NCBI RefSeq assembly: GCF_041320595.1
Contig: NZ_CP166625.1
Span: forward strand, 3,284,001-3,348,000
Length of the DNA: 64,000 nt
Direction of reading: 5' to 3'
DNA from: Pleomorphomonas sp. PLEO
GTDB lineage: Bacteria > Pseudomonadota > Alphaproteobacteria > Rhizobiales > Pleomorphomonadaceae
The position numbers were made by a program, and so were the translations under genes. The notes beneath the pieces were generated by a model. It made no database searches and had not been told where the DNA came from. It worked only from the letters and a program-made list of their open reading frames with translations. Below are positions 55,412-63,599 of this stretch, one piece after another; within the stretch, counting starts at the first letter, position 1, and every line of letters starts with the position of its first letter.

Positions 55412-57868
55412 TCAGAAGCTCGGCTCGACGCCCCAGACATCCTTGGAATAACCACGGATGGTGCGGTCGGAGGAGAACCAACCCACCTTGGTGGTGTTGA
55501 GGATCGAACGTTCCGTCCAGCGAGCCCTATCGCGGTAGTCGACATCGACGGTGCGCTGGGTCTGGAAGTACGACTGGAAGTCGGCCGTCACCAGGAACCA
55601 GTCGGTGTGCCAGAGGCGATCGGCTACTTCGTTGAAGCGGCCGTGATCGTCGGGCGAGAAGGTGCCGTTGACCATGGCGTCAATGGCGCCCTTCAGCGTC
55701 GGATCGCTGTCGATGGTAGCGTTGGGGTTGTAGCCGCGCTGGCGCAGACCGGCGACATCGTCGGATGTGAGGCCGAAGATGTAGATATTGTCCGGGCCGA
55801 CCCGTTCGGCGATCTCGACGTTGGCGCCGTCCAGCGTGCCGATGGTCAGCGCGCCGTTGAGCGCCAGCTTCATGTTGCCGGTACCCGAGGCTTCCATGCC
55901 AGCCGTCGAGATCTGCTCGGAAAGGTCAGCCGCCGGAATGATGATCTCGGCCAGCGAGACGTTGTAGTTCGGCAGAACCGCCACCTTCAGACGATCGCCG
56001 ATGATCGGGTCGTTGTTGACGACCCGGGCGACGTCGTTGGCCAGTTTGATGATCCGTTTGGCGATCTGATAGCCAGGCGCCGCTTTGCCGCCGAAGATCT
56101 TGACGCGGGGCGTCCACTCGGCGCCTGGGCCGCGACGGATGGCCTGATAGAGCGCAATCGTCTCCAGGATGTTGAGAAGCTGGCGCTTATATTCGTGCAT
56201 GCGCTTGATCTGCACGTCGAACAGCGCCGTGGGATCGACACGCAGGCCGATGCGCCGCTCGATTTCGGCGGCGAGACGCACCTTGTTGGCCTGCTTGGCA
56301 GCGGCGAATCTCTCTTGGAAGCTGGAGTCGGTGGCAAACTTTGCCGCTTCCTCAATCTTGTCGAGATTGTCGACCCAGCCATCGCCGATCGCCTCGAGCA
56401 GCAGGGCGCGCAGGCCCGGGTTGCACTCGTAAAGCCAGCGGCGCGGCGTGATGCCGTTTGTTTCATTGACGATTCGATCGGGGTAGAGGACGTGGTAGTC
56501 CTTGAACACCGTCTTCTTCATCAGATCGGTATGCAGGGCCGACACACCGTTGACCCGGTGCGAGCCGACGAAGGCGAGGTTGCCCATCTTGATCTCGCTA
56601 CCCCACTCGATGATGCGGATGGCATCGAGTGAAACCGGCAGGTTGCGTCCCTGCACTTCGGCGAGGTGATGGTAGTCGATCCATTCGATGATCTGCATAT
56701 GGCGCGGCAGAACCTTACGGAACAGATTGGTGTTCCATCGTTCCAACGCCTCGGGCATCAGCGTATGGTTGGTATAGCTGAGGCACTGCCGGGTGATCTC
56801 GAACGCTTCCGGGAATGTCAGCCGATAGTCGTCGGCGAGGATGCGCATCAGTTCGGCGACGGCGATCGACGGATGCGTATCGTTCATCTGAATCGCTACC
56901 TGATCGGGCAGCTTGCGAATGTCATCGTTGTCTTCGAGGTACCGACGAAGGATGTCCTGCAGCGAAGCGGAGGTGAAGAAATACTCCTGCTTGAGGCGCA
57001 GCTCTTTGCCTTCGGCTGTTGTGTCATCGGGATAGAGTACGCGTGAAATGGTCTCGGCGCGGATGGTCTTCTCGGCAGCCGACATGTAGTCGCCGTGATT
57101 GAAGCGGCCGAGATCGAGCACCTCGACGGGGCGCGAAGCCCACAGACGCAACGTGTTGACGTGGCGTCCCTTCCAACCGGCGATCGGCGTGTCGTAGGCG
57201 ACGGCCTTAACGGTCTCTTCGGCGCGCCAGTAGGTCGCTCCATGGCCGTCGAAGGAAATCTGGCCACCAAACTTGACGAGATAGGCCATTTCGGCGCGCT
57301 CGAATTCCCAGGCGCGGCCGGACACAAGCCAGTCCTCAGGCTCTTCCACCTGCCAGCCGTCATGGAAGCGCTGGCGGAACAGGCCGTGGTCGTAGCGGAT
57401 ACCGTAGCCGTGGGCGGGAATCCCAAGCGTCGACATGGAATCTAGGAAGCAGGCCGCGAGACGGCCGAGGCCACCGTTGCCTAGGGCGGCATCGCTCTCC
57501 TGCTCGAGCTGGGCCTGATAGTCGATACCGAGCTCGGCGCAGGCGGCGCGAACCTGGGCCTCAATGCCAAGGTTGCAAACGGCGTCGTTGAGCAGACGGC
57601 CGATCAAGAATTCCATGGAAAGATAGTAGACGTGCTTCTTCTGGCCGGCGTGCGATGCCTTGGTGGATTCGAACCACCGCTCCACCACTTTGTCGCGCAC
57701 GGCAAGCGATAGCGCCATGCTCCAGTCTTTGGCCGTTGCCCTGGCTGGGTCCTTGCCGACGGAATACGCCAGCTTGGCGCGGACGGCTTCCCTAAAGTCG
57801 GCTGCCGTGAGTGTACGCGCCTGACCGGCGGAGCCGGCGGCCTCATCGATCCTGGAAGTGTCGTTCAT
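55412..57868 (-). CDS. glgP: Glycogen/maltodextrin phosphorylase
   Basis: Phosphorolyses alpha-1,4-glucan to glucose 1-phosphate. The 818-residue protein has VYYLSMEFLIGRLL, ALGNGGLGRLAACFLDSM, PIAGWKGRHVNTLRLW, IQMNDTHPSIAVAELMRIL and the pyridoxal-phosphate lysine in EASGTGNMKLALNGA. All are canonical GT35 features. It stands alone, without glgA, B, C or X in the window. A 284-base gap with a 12-bp hairpin separates it from prmB upstream. Confidence 0.96.
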   Translation of the reverse strand: MNDTSRIDEAAGSAGQARTLTAADFREAVRAKLAYSVGKDPARATAKDWSMALSLAVRDKVVERWFESTKASHAGQKKHVYYLSMEFLIGRLLNDAVCNLGIEAQVRAACAELGIDYQAQLEQESDAALGNGGLGRLAACFLDSMSTLGIPAHGYGIRYDHGLFRQRFHDGWQVEEPEDWLVSGRAWEFERAEMAYLVKFGGQISFDGHGATYWRAEETVKAVAYDTPIAGWKGRHVNTLRLWASRPVEVLDLGRFNHGDYMSAAEKTIRAETISRVLYPDDTTAEGKELRLKQEYFFTSASLQDILRRYLEDNDDIRKLPDQVAIQMNDTHPSIAVAELMRILADDYRLTFPEAFEITRQCLSYTNHTLMPEALERWNTNLFRKVLPRHMQIIEWIDYHHLAEVQGRNLPVSLDAIRIIEWGSEIKMGNLAFVGSHRVNGVSALHTDLMKKTVFKDYHVLYPDRIVNETNGITPRRWLYECNPGLRALLLEAIGDGWVDNLDKIEEAAKFATDSSFQERFAAAKQANKVRLAAEIERRIGLRVDPTALFDVQIKRMHEYKRQLLNILETIALYQAIRRGPGAEWTPRVKIFGGKAAPGYQIAKRIIKLANDVARVVNNDPIIGDRLKVAVLPNYNVSLAEIIIPAADLSEQISTAGMEASGTGNMKLALNGALTIGTLDGANVEIAERVGPDNIYIFGLTSDDVAGLRQRGYNPNATIDSDPTLKGAIDAMVNGTFSPDDHGRFNEVADRLWHTDWFLVTADFQSYFQTQRTVDVDYRDRARWTERSILNTTKVGWFSSDRTIRGYSKDVWGVEPSF

Positions 57869-58104
57869 CGGTGATCCCTGCGGTTTCGACCAATTATCGC
57901 CGATGATGGTTACGAGGACGTGACCGAATTCTTCGGCAACTCCGTAACGCCAAGTACCGTCACCACATAATCGTCGCCAAGGCTGCGCGGCACGGGGCCG
58001 CGGTCCCTTGGTCGGACACTGGCGACCACCGTTGCGGCTGTCTAGGTCTTCGAGACCACATTCAGGAAAAAACGCCTTAAAACTGCAGCTATCTAGTTAA
58101 TTTT

Positions 58105-58140
58105 TGCATATCTCGACACTTTGTTTGTTCGAGATATGCA
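58105..58140. other. Long inverted repeat between prmB and glgP
   Basis: TGCATATCTCGA and TCGAGATATGCA form a perfect 12-bp repeat with a 12-base loop, 13 bases after the prmB stop. It is AT-rich and flanked by T5 on the left and A4 on the right, so an RNA from either strand could fold it. On the prmB strand A-runs, not T-runs, follow, so a classical terminator is doubtful. Confidence 0.6.
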
Positions 58141-58152
58141 TAAAACGCATCC

Positions 58153-59073
58153 CTATATATCTTCGGTTACGCCGAGATCGCCAGCGGACAGCCAGAAAAC
58201 CTCGCCTTGGGACTCGGCCGTGTCGAGCCAGACGAAGGGCAGATCGGGATAGGTCATTTCAAGAATCTCCCGGTCACTACCGACTTCGCACAGGAGACCG
58301 CCGCCAGGGTTCAGGTGGTCCGGGGCCGCTTCGATAATGCGACGGACGATGTCGAGCCCGTCTAGGCCGCCAGCAAGCGCCATCTCAGGTTCCTGCCGAT
58401 ATTCATCCGGCAGCTCAGCCATGGCCTCGTCGTCAACGTAGGGAGGGTTGGTGATGATAAGGTCGTAGCGCCGCCCTTCCAGTGGGGCGAACAGGTCACC
58501 ATGATAGAGGCCGACGCGACCATCACCCAGGCGGTCGACGTTGATCGCCGCGACGTCGAGCGCATCTTCGGAGAGATCGACGGCGTCAACCGCTGCATTG
58601 GGGAAGACCATCGCGGCGAGAATGGCGAGGCAACCCGAACCGGTACAGATATCGGCGACCGACAGAACGTCTTCTGGATCACGGATCAGCGACGCCTCGT
58701 CTTCGCCGGAAAAGGCTTCCGAGAATAGTAGTTCGCCGATGAACGAGCGCGGCACGATGACACGCGGGTCGACGACGAAAGGCACGCCCTGAATGTAGGC
58801 CTTGCCTACCAGATAGGGTGTCGGGATCCGCTCATCGATCCGCCTGTCAATCCGCTCGACGATCAAGTGGCGCTCGGCGCGCGTCAGGCGCGCATCGAGC
58901 CAGGGATTGATGTCGTCGATCGGCAGGTGCAGCGATTCGAGGATCAGGAAAACGGCATCGTCGATCGCGTCGCTTGTGCCATGGCCAATGCCGATTTCGG
59001 CGGCGCCGTAGCGGCTCATGGCATAGCGCAGAAGGTCTCGAACGGTGAGAAGGTCGTCGGCAATATCGGTCAC
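58153..59073 (-). CDS. prmB: Ribosomal protein L3 glutamine N5-methyltransferase
   Basis: S-adenosylmethionine-dependent enzyme that methylates a glutamine in L3 (PrmB group of the HemK family). The N-terminal segment DDLLTVRDLLRYAMSRYGAA and GHGTSDAIDDAVFLI are specific for PrmB. The Rossmann domain has VADICTGSGCLAILAAM and the NPPY motif in LIITNPPYVDDEAM. I prefer GTG 59073, which gives 306 residues like E. coli PrmB (310). ATG 59124 is an alternative, and neither has a good ribosome site. Confidence 0.88.
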   Translation of the reverse strand: MTDIADDLLTVRDLLRYAMSRYGAAEIGIGHGTSDAIDDAVFLILESLHLPIDDINPWLDARLTRAERHLIVERIDRRIDERIPTPYLVGKAYIQGVPFVVDPRVIVPRSFIGELLFSEAFSGEDEASLIRDPEDVLSVADICTGSGCLAILAAMVFPNAAVDAVDLSEDALDVAAINVDRLGDGRVGLYHGDLFAPLEGRRYDLIITNPPYVDDEAMAELPDEYRQEPEMALAGGLDGLDIVRRIIEAAPDHLNPGGGLLCEVGSDREILEMTYPDLPFVWLDTAESQGEVFWLSAGDLGVTEDI

Positions 59074-59371
59074 GGCGGTTTTCCGGAAAACGAGGGCGGG
59101 GCTGCTATGGCATGGCGTAAGCATCGCCGCAATCAGGCATGTGGGGGCGGCATGGGACCTTCCCGAAAACATCACTTGATTTCGCCCCGATCGGAAGGCA
59201 TTCCGATTGTCGACGCCACCGGCGTCCCTCGTCACTGAACCCCCGAGGGGTCATGCCCAGCAACGATCACAGTCGATTGACCGTGCCGCCCAAGGCCGTT
59301 GCGCTGGACTGATCCTTGGATCTGCTCACCCGCGATCGCCCTTCGGCGGCCGGTCGACAGAAAGGTGAGCC

Positions 59372-59854
59372 ATGAACACCACCATTCGTTTTTTCGCCGA
59401 GCAGCTTCGCCGGGTGACCGCTCCGCGTGATCCCAATGAGCTTTTTGCCGAGCGCCTGACCTTTGGCGAGCGCCTGGCCGACCGTGTGGCCACCATCGGT
59501 GGCTCCTGGTCGTTCATTATGGGCTTTGGGGCCTTCCTGGCCGTCTGGGCTGTCCTGAACACCGTCGTGCTGGCGGCGCGGGCCTTCGACCCGTTTCCGT
59601 TCATCTTTCTCAATCTGATGCTGTCGATGCTCGCCGCGTTGCAGGCCCCGATCATTATGATGAGCCAGAACCGCCAAGCAGCAAAAGATCGCTTTGAAGC
59701 CCGCCTCGACTACGAGACCAACCTGCGTTCGGAGGCGGAGATCGCTGGCCTGCATGCCAAGATTGACGCGCTCGGCGCCGATATCGAGCGACTCGTCGCA
59801 TTGCAGCTCGGCACGGGGGAAGGGCGAGGCAACCTCGTCGAAGAAAGCGCCTGA
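59372..59854 (+). CDS. DUF1003-family membrane protein
   Basis: A 160-residue protein with the DUF1003 pattern: FGERLADRVATIGGSWSFI, helix 1 (about 48-68), a short FDPFPFIFLNLMLS turn and helix 2 (about 78-98), followed by SQNRQAAKDR and a coiled-coil-like cytoplasmic tail (about 105-150). Function of the family is unknown. AAAGGTGAG precedes the ATG. Flanked by prmB (divergent) and the HAD gene (convergent). Confidence 0.85.
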   Translation: MNTTIRFFAEQLRRVTAPRDPNELFAERLTFGERLADRVATIGGSWSFIMGFGAFLAVWAVLNTVVLAARAFDPFPFIFLNLMLSMLAALQAPIIMMSQNRQAAKDRFEARLDYETNLRSEAEIAGLHAKIDALGADIERLVALQLGTGEGRGNLVEESA

Positions 59855-59928
59855 GACGCCGCGGGAAACGGAAACCCGCCGCGTTTTAGTCAATACTGGC
59901 CGCCGTTCGCAGAGGGTCCGACGGGCAT

Positions 59929-60624
59929 TCATTCAGCGACGAACAAAGACGAGAATTGCGGCGCGGCATAATCTGAAAAGCTCGACCATCCAACGAGTGG
60001 TTTGCCAGAGCGGATCAAGGCGGCAACTCCCGCCCGGCGAGCTGCTTCTCCATCCCGATCGGCGCGATCGCCAATCATGATCGTTTCCTGTGGACCGACA
60101 CACGCGGCCGCCATGATAACTTCCAGTCCGCGCGGGTTCGGTTTGAGTATTCCGACCCCAGCATCCGTGGCCGAGACGATGAAATCCGCCTTCAGGCCCA
60201 TGGCGCGAAGTTTGTCTTCAGCCGGGTAATCGGAAAAGACACCGATGAGTTTGTCGCGCCTTTTCAAGGCAACGAAAAGGTCTTCGATATGCGGGCAGAG
60301 GCAGGCACCTATATGCGCAAGGGGACGGCGTTCCATCCACTCGTGTACGAGCGCCGCTATCTTCGCTTTGTCGATGCGCGCTTTTTGTGACGTACGATCG
60401 AGCAGGATATCGTCAAAGTCCTGAACTTCCTCATCGCCGATCTTTTCGCGCAATTGGCGATAAGCGCGAAGGACGCGCAACGTCGTCAGAGATCGCGAAG
60501 CCAGCGTATGGCTGACGAGATCCGTCAGCATGCGCAAGCGTAACGATTTTTGATCGTAGAGCGTTCCGTCCACGTCGAAAACAACAAGGCGAATGCTGTC
60601 CCAGTTCATCGTCATTCCCGTCAT
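59929..60624 (-). CDS. HAD-family phosphatase coupled to a UbiA gene
   Basis: A 231-residue HAD hydrolase: motif I VVFDVDGTLYD (Asp17, Asp19), motif II FSDYP, motif III Lys in ILKPNPRG and motif IV MIGDRADRDGEAA. ATG 60624 overlaps the stop of the UbiA-type gene (ATGA), so translation is coupled. Other ATGs follow at 60615 and 60609. In polyprenyl-phosphate pentose pathways a phosphatase removes the 5-phosphate after the UbiA-type step, and the coupling fits this; direct evidence is lacking. Confidence 0.85.
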   Translation of the reverse strand: MTGMTMNWDSIRLVVFDVDGTLYDQKSLRLRMLTDLVSHTLASRSLTTLRVLRAYRQLREKIGDEEVQDFDDILLDRTSQKARIDKAKIAALVHEWMERRPLAHIGACLCPHIEDLFVALKRRDKLIGVFSDYPAEDKLRAMGLKADFIVSATDAGVGILKPNPRGLEVIMAAACVGPQETIMIGDRADRDGEAARRAGVAALIRSGKPLVGWSSFSDYAAPQFSSLFVAE

Positions 60625-61607
60625 TTGAGGACGATGAAATGCTGAGAGGCGAGCCCTGCCAGAACTGGCATGTCGACAAAGCTGGCCAGCGTGAATACCG
60701 CCACTAGCGCCACGACGATCATGATCAGCCTGGTTTCTCGAAAAAGTGTCTCGGGCTTTTGAGCGGACGACCCAGCGAGTGTCGACATCGAAAAATAGAC
60801 CGTGAACAGCGCCACGACAAACGGCATCGCGAGAATGTATTCGATGCGGTACTTAACTATAAAAACAGAGAGAAACACAACTGAGCATAAGGAATATGTA
60901 ATGCACGAAGAGGTCAGGGATACTTCAGAGTAACTTGAAAAGCTGGCGCGATAGCGTGCGAGTAAATCTACGCCATATGCCGCGACTATCTCACGGTATT
61001 CAGAAAGCCGCTTTGCCGCCATTAGAAAAGCCCCGCCAAACCAATACGACAGAATTAAAGAACTGGGTGGCAGCGACGTTGGGTCGATGATTGACCAGCC
61101 GATAATAAGACGAATTGGATTGTTGATCGATTCAGAGATTACGTCGACATAAGCCTTGTCCTTGCTGCGCAATGGATAGACGTTGTAGACGATTCCTTGG
61201 AGCGCAAAGAGACAGGCAGTGGCAAATAGCAGCTTGCTCGACATGATCGCACAGGTAAGGCCGACGCTCACGAACAGCGCCCATTCAGCGGCAACGATGC
61301 CGCCGTTCATTTGTCGTTGAACCGCCGCGCGCTGGGATTTGGTCGGATGATGCCGGTCAAAATCGCGATCAAGGAATTCATTGATCACGTAATTTGCAGA
61401 AGCAATACAAACGGCCGTCAGGAAGCCGAGAATGAGCGATTGGCCCAAATGTTCGGTCCGAACACCGCGAAGCAAGAAGGCGAGGATGATGCCCGGGACT
61501 ATAAAGACATGCTTAGTGCTGTGATCAAGCCTCGCGATTGCGATGTAGTCTTTGAGTACGGCAGCTCTCGATTTTTGGCTCGGCGTTTCATGGCGCTCTG
61601 AAAACAT
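60621..61607 (-). CDS. UbiA-family prenyltransferase, polyprenyl-phosphate phosphoribosyltransferase-like
   Basis: An integral membrane protein of 328 residues with about eight or nine helices. The first Asp-rich motif is NEFLDRDFDRHHPTKSQR (76-93). The DRxHPTKxxR ending is characteristic of decaprenyl-phosphate 5-phosphoribosyltransferases, which join PRPP to polyprenyl phosphate, and not of quinone or haem prenyltransferases. A second SESINNPIRL loop replaces the usual acidic motif. It lies between a GT-C membrane protein and a HAD phosphatase. Base composition is visibly lower in GC than the rest. Function in pentofuranose donor synthesis is inference. Confidence 0.82.
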   Translation of the reverse strand: MFSERHETPSQKSRAAVLKDYIAIARLDHSTKHVFIVPGIILAFLLRGVRTEHLGQSLILGFLTAVCIASANYVINEFLDRDFDRHHPTKSQRAAVQRQMNGGIVAAEWALFVSVGLTCAIMSSKLLFATACLFALQGIVYNVYPLRSKDKAYVDVISESINNPIRLIIGWSIIDPTSLPPSSLILSYWFGGAFLMAAKRLSEYREIVAAYGVDLLARYRASFSSYSEVSLTSSCITYSLCSVVFLSVFIVKYRIEYILAMPFVVALFTVYFSMSTLAGSSAQKPETLFRETRLIMIVVALVAVFTLASFVDMPVLAGLASQHFIVLK

Positions 61608-61649
61608 GCTTCCTCTATGTGTCTTGTAGGAATCGTCCGGCAGACAAGA

Positions 61650-63182
61650 TCAATCTAGCAAATACACGTCATAGCTTTCATCCGATACCGCGGGGGCAAA
61701 CTGCGCGAGCCGCTGCGTCGCCCCCATGAATTCCTTTATCTCTTCAGTGCTGGCTTTAAATGACCAATTATAGCCTTCGTGATAAAGTTTATCCGGGACC
61801 ATCTCATCCAGCCTGTGCGATAAAAGGATGATGACCGGGGCGTTTGTCGTCTTTTTCAGTTCGCGGCTCTCATCAAGAATCTCGCCGAGCGTGGTTGTAA
61901 GCTCGCCGGTTCGGCTGAAAATGACGAAGCGGCCCAAACCGTGCTTGCGGATCAGGTAGGTTGGATTGGGAACATAATACGGCAGTGCTTCAACCAGATA
62001 ATCGGGGTCGGCGATGATGGTGGCGTTGGCCAGATCGCTTCGTGACAGAATTAATTTCCCGAGATCAGCACTACGACTCTCGACGGGGGCTAGGTGTGCG
62101 ATCCTCAGGAAGCCCAAATATATTCCCTTGGCAGTCTGCTGGGTAATCAGGACCATAAATCCAAACATTCCGGCTATGACAAGTTTCTTGGACCATGATG
62201 GCTCCGCCGTGGCCATTGTTGCTTTTTCGATGTCCCTCCAGGAGATCCAGTATAACATCACGCAGTAAAAAAACCATACACCGGCATGTCTCTGATCGCC
62301 GGAGCCAATTACGCTGAAGAATACGGCGCAAATGAACAGCGAAAATAAGGCAGAAAAGAAGGCTGGCCGGCGCGAAAGTAGTCCAAATGGCAATATTATA
62401 AAGAAAATTGATTTGATTATGGATGGATAGTCTCCAAACAAGATGGTAGAAATGGCGGTCCTGCCAGGATTTAGAAGAGCCCTGATCACTATCTGTACAA
62501 GCGAAACCCCTTGCAGGTCGCGCGTCGCGGCATCGTTGAAGGTTGGTAGAATGGTCAGGGCGCAAATTGCGACGCCCGCAGTGGCAAGGCCGGCGTTGAG
62601 AGCAAAAGTGCCCAATTTGGCGCTCCAACGTAAACCTGTCTCCTCCAAGACGTCGAGAAACCAAAAAAGCAGGAAGGCGCCGACCATCATTGCGCCAATA
62701 ATATTGGTGTTGGCCAGAATAAAAAGCAGAAGACCGACGACAAAACCTCGATCGCGTTGCCTTTCGTAGGCGATGGCTATCAGAAACATTACGAGTACCG
62801 AAATACCGTAGTTCCGCGCCATCACTGAATATTCAAACGATAAAAGGCTGCCGAATGTAAGCGCCACGACGATGAGGCGCGGAAATGGTGATCGGAAAAT
62901 CAATAGCGCAACTGCGCCAGCTGCTATGAGTAATGCCGTAGCAGGTAAAATCTCTACTCGACCGAACAGAAAATAGAAGGCGCGAATCATTAAATACCAG
63001 GCGGACGGATGACCTTCTCCGTGCAGAACTTTGAGCATGTCAAATGTATTATTTCCGCTCAAAGCGATGGAAAGTGCGCGAACTTCGTCACGCCACATAG
63101 CGTGGTCATAAACCTGAAATGCTACAACGATGAACCAGGCCAAGAACAAAATAATACCAACCGCACTATCCCTCCTCGACAT
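61650..63182 (-). CDS. GT-C-fold polytopic membrane glycosyltransferase-like protein
   Basis: A 510-residue membrane protein with about ten helices and a C-terminal soluble domain (about 375-510). The first periplasmic loop carries Asp32-Glu33 in YDHAMWRDEVRALSIAL, matching the acidic metal/donor motif of GT-C enzymes that use lipid-phosphate sugars. GHPSAWYLMIR is a further typical segment. It is the first gene of the cassette with the UbiA and HAD genes, 42 bases apart. Donor and acceptor are unknown; a polyprenyl-phosphate pentose made next door is the natural guess. Low-GC codon use, with many AT-ending codons. Confidence 0.78.
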   Translation of the reverse strand: MSRRDSAVGIILFLAWFIVVAFQVYDHAMWRDEVRALSIALSGNNTFDMLKVLHGEGHPSAWYLMIRAFYFLFGRVEILPATALLIAAGAVALLIFRSPFPRLIVVALTFGSLLSFEYSVMARNYGISVLVMFLIAIAYERQRDRGFVVGLLLFILANTNIIGAMMVGAFLLFWFLDVLEETGLRWSAKLGTFALNAGLATAGVAICALTILPTFNDAATRDLQGVSLVQIVIRALLNPGRTAISTILFGDYPSIIKSIFFIILPFGLLSRRPAFFSALFSLFICAVFFSVIGSGDQRHAGVWFFYCVMLYWISWRDIEKATMATAEPSWSKKLVIAGMFGFMVLITQQTAKGIYLGFLRIAHLAPVESRSADLGKLILSRSDLANATIIADPDYLVEALPYYVPNPTYLIRKHGLGRFVIFSRTGELTTTLGEILDESRELKKTTNAPVIILLSHRLDEMVPDKLYHEGYNWSFKASTEEIKEFMGATQRLAQFAPAVSDESYDVYLLD

Positions 63183-63420
63183 TCTCTTGCTCCAAAAGCG
63201 ATGAAATCGCGACCTGTTTCAGTTTTGCGCGCCGGCTCTCTATGGAGAGAACAGGACTACGCCATGACCATTGACCTGGGCATCCGGGGCAGGGGCAGAA
63301 GGACCACGGAATCTACCGAGATGGTCATCGGACGAGAAGGTTAACGAATCGTTTGGCAATGATGCGCATCGCGCCTTGCGTAGCGTTTCAATTGCAATGA
63401 ATTCAAGGGGGGTGTTGGGG

Positions 63421-63495
63421 TGGTACGGCCTACGGGAATCGAACCCGTCTCTCCAGCGTGAAAGGCTAGTGTCCTAACCGATAGACGAAGGCCGC
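63421..63495 (-). tRNA. tRNA-Glu (anticodon TTC)
   Basis: Minus-strand cloverleaf: acceptor GCGGCCT/AGGCCGT, D-stem GTCT/GGAC, anticodon stem CTAGC/GCTGG around CTTTCAC, T-arm ACGGG-TTCGATT-CCCGT, discriminator A and encoded CCA. The anticodon TTC reads Glu codons. The first pair is a G-U wobble. It lies between the glycan cassette and the DUF882 gene. Confidence 0.95.
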
Positions 63496-63599
63496 CCAAC
63501 GAGGGGGGCTTATAGAGAGCTTCGAGCGGTTGGGCAAGAGCCTATCGGCATTTGCTGCGGCTTTTTTGCAGCTTCACCTAGTTGCTTGATCGGCAAGCA

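Noticed and set aside
55136-56632. A 498-codon rightward open frame opposite glgP
   Set aside because: Shadow of glgP; it runs on from the DUF2249 region by chance in GC-rich sequence and has no recognisable domain.
63421-63495. G-U first pair in tRNA-Glu as a sign of a pseudogene
   Set aside because: The rest of the cloverleaf and the encoded CCA are intact, and I recall the same wobble from other alphaproteobacterial tRNA-Glu genes.
63545-63590. GCTGC/GCAGC hairpin with a T6 run near the end of the DUF882 gene
   Set aside because: On the gene's own strand the run is A-rich and sits in the loop, so it does not form a normal terminator.
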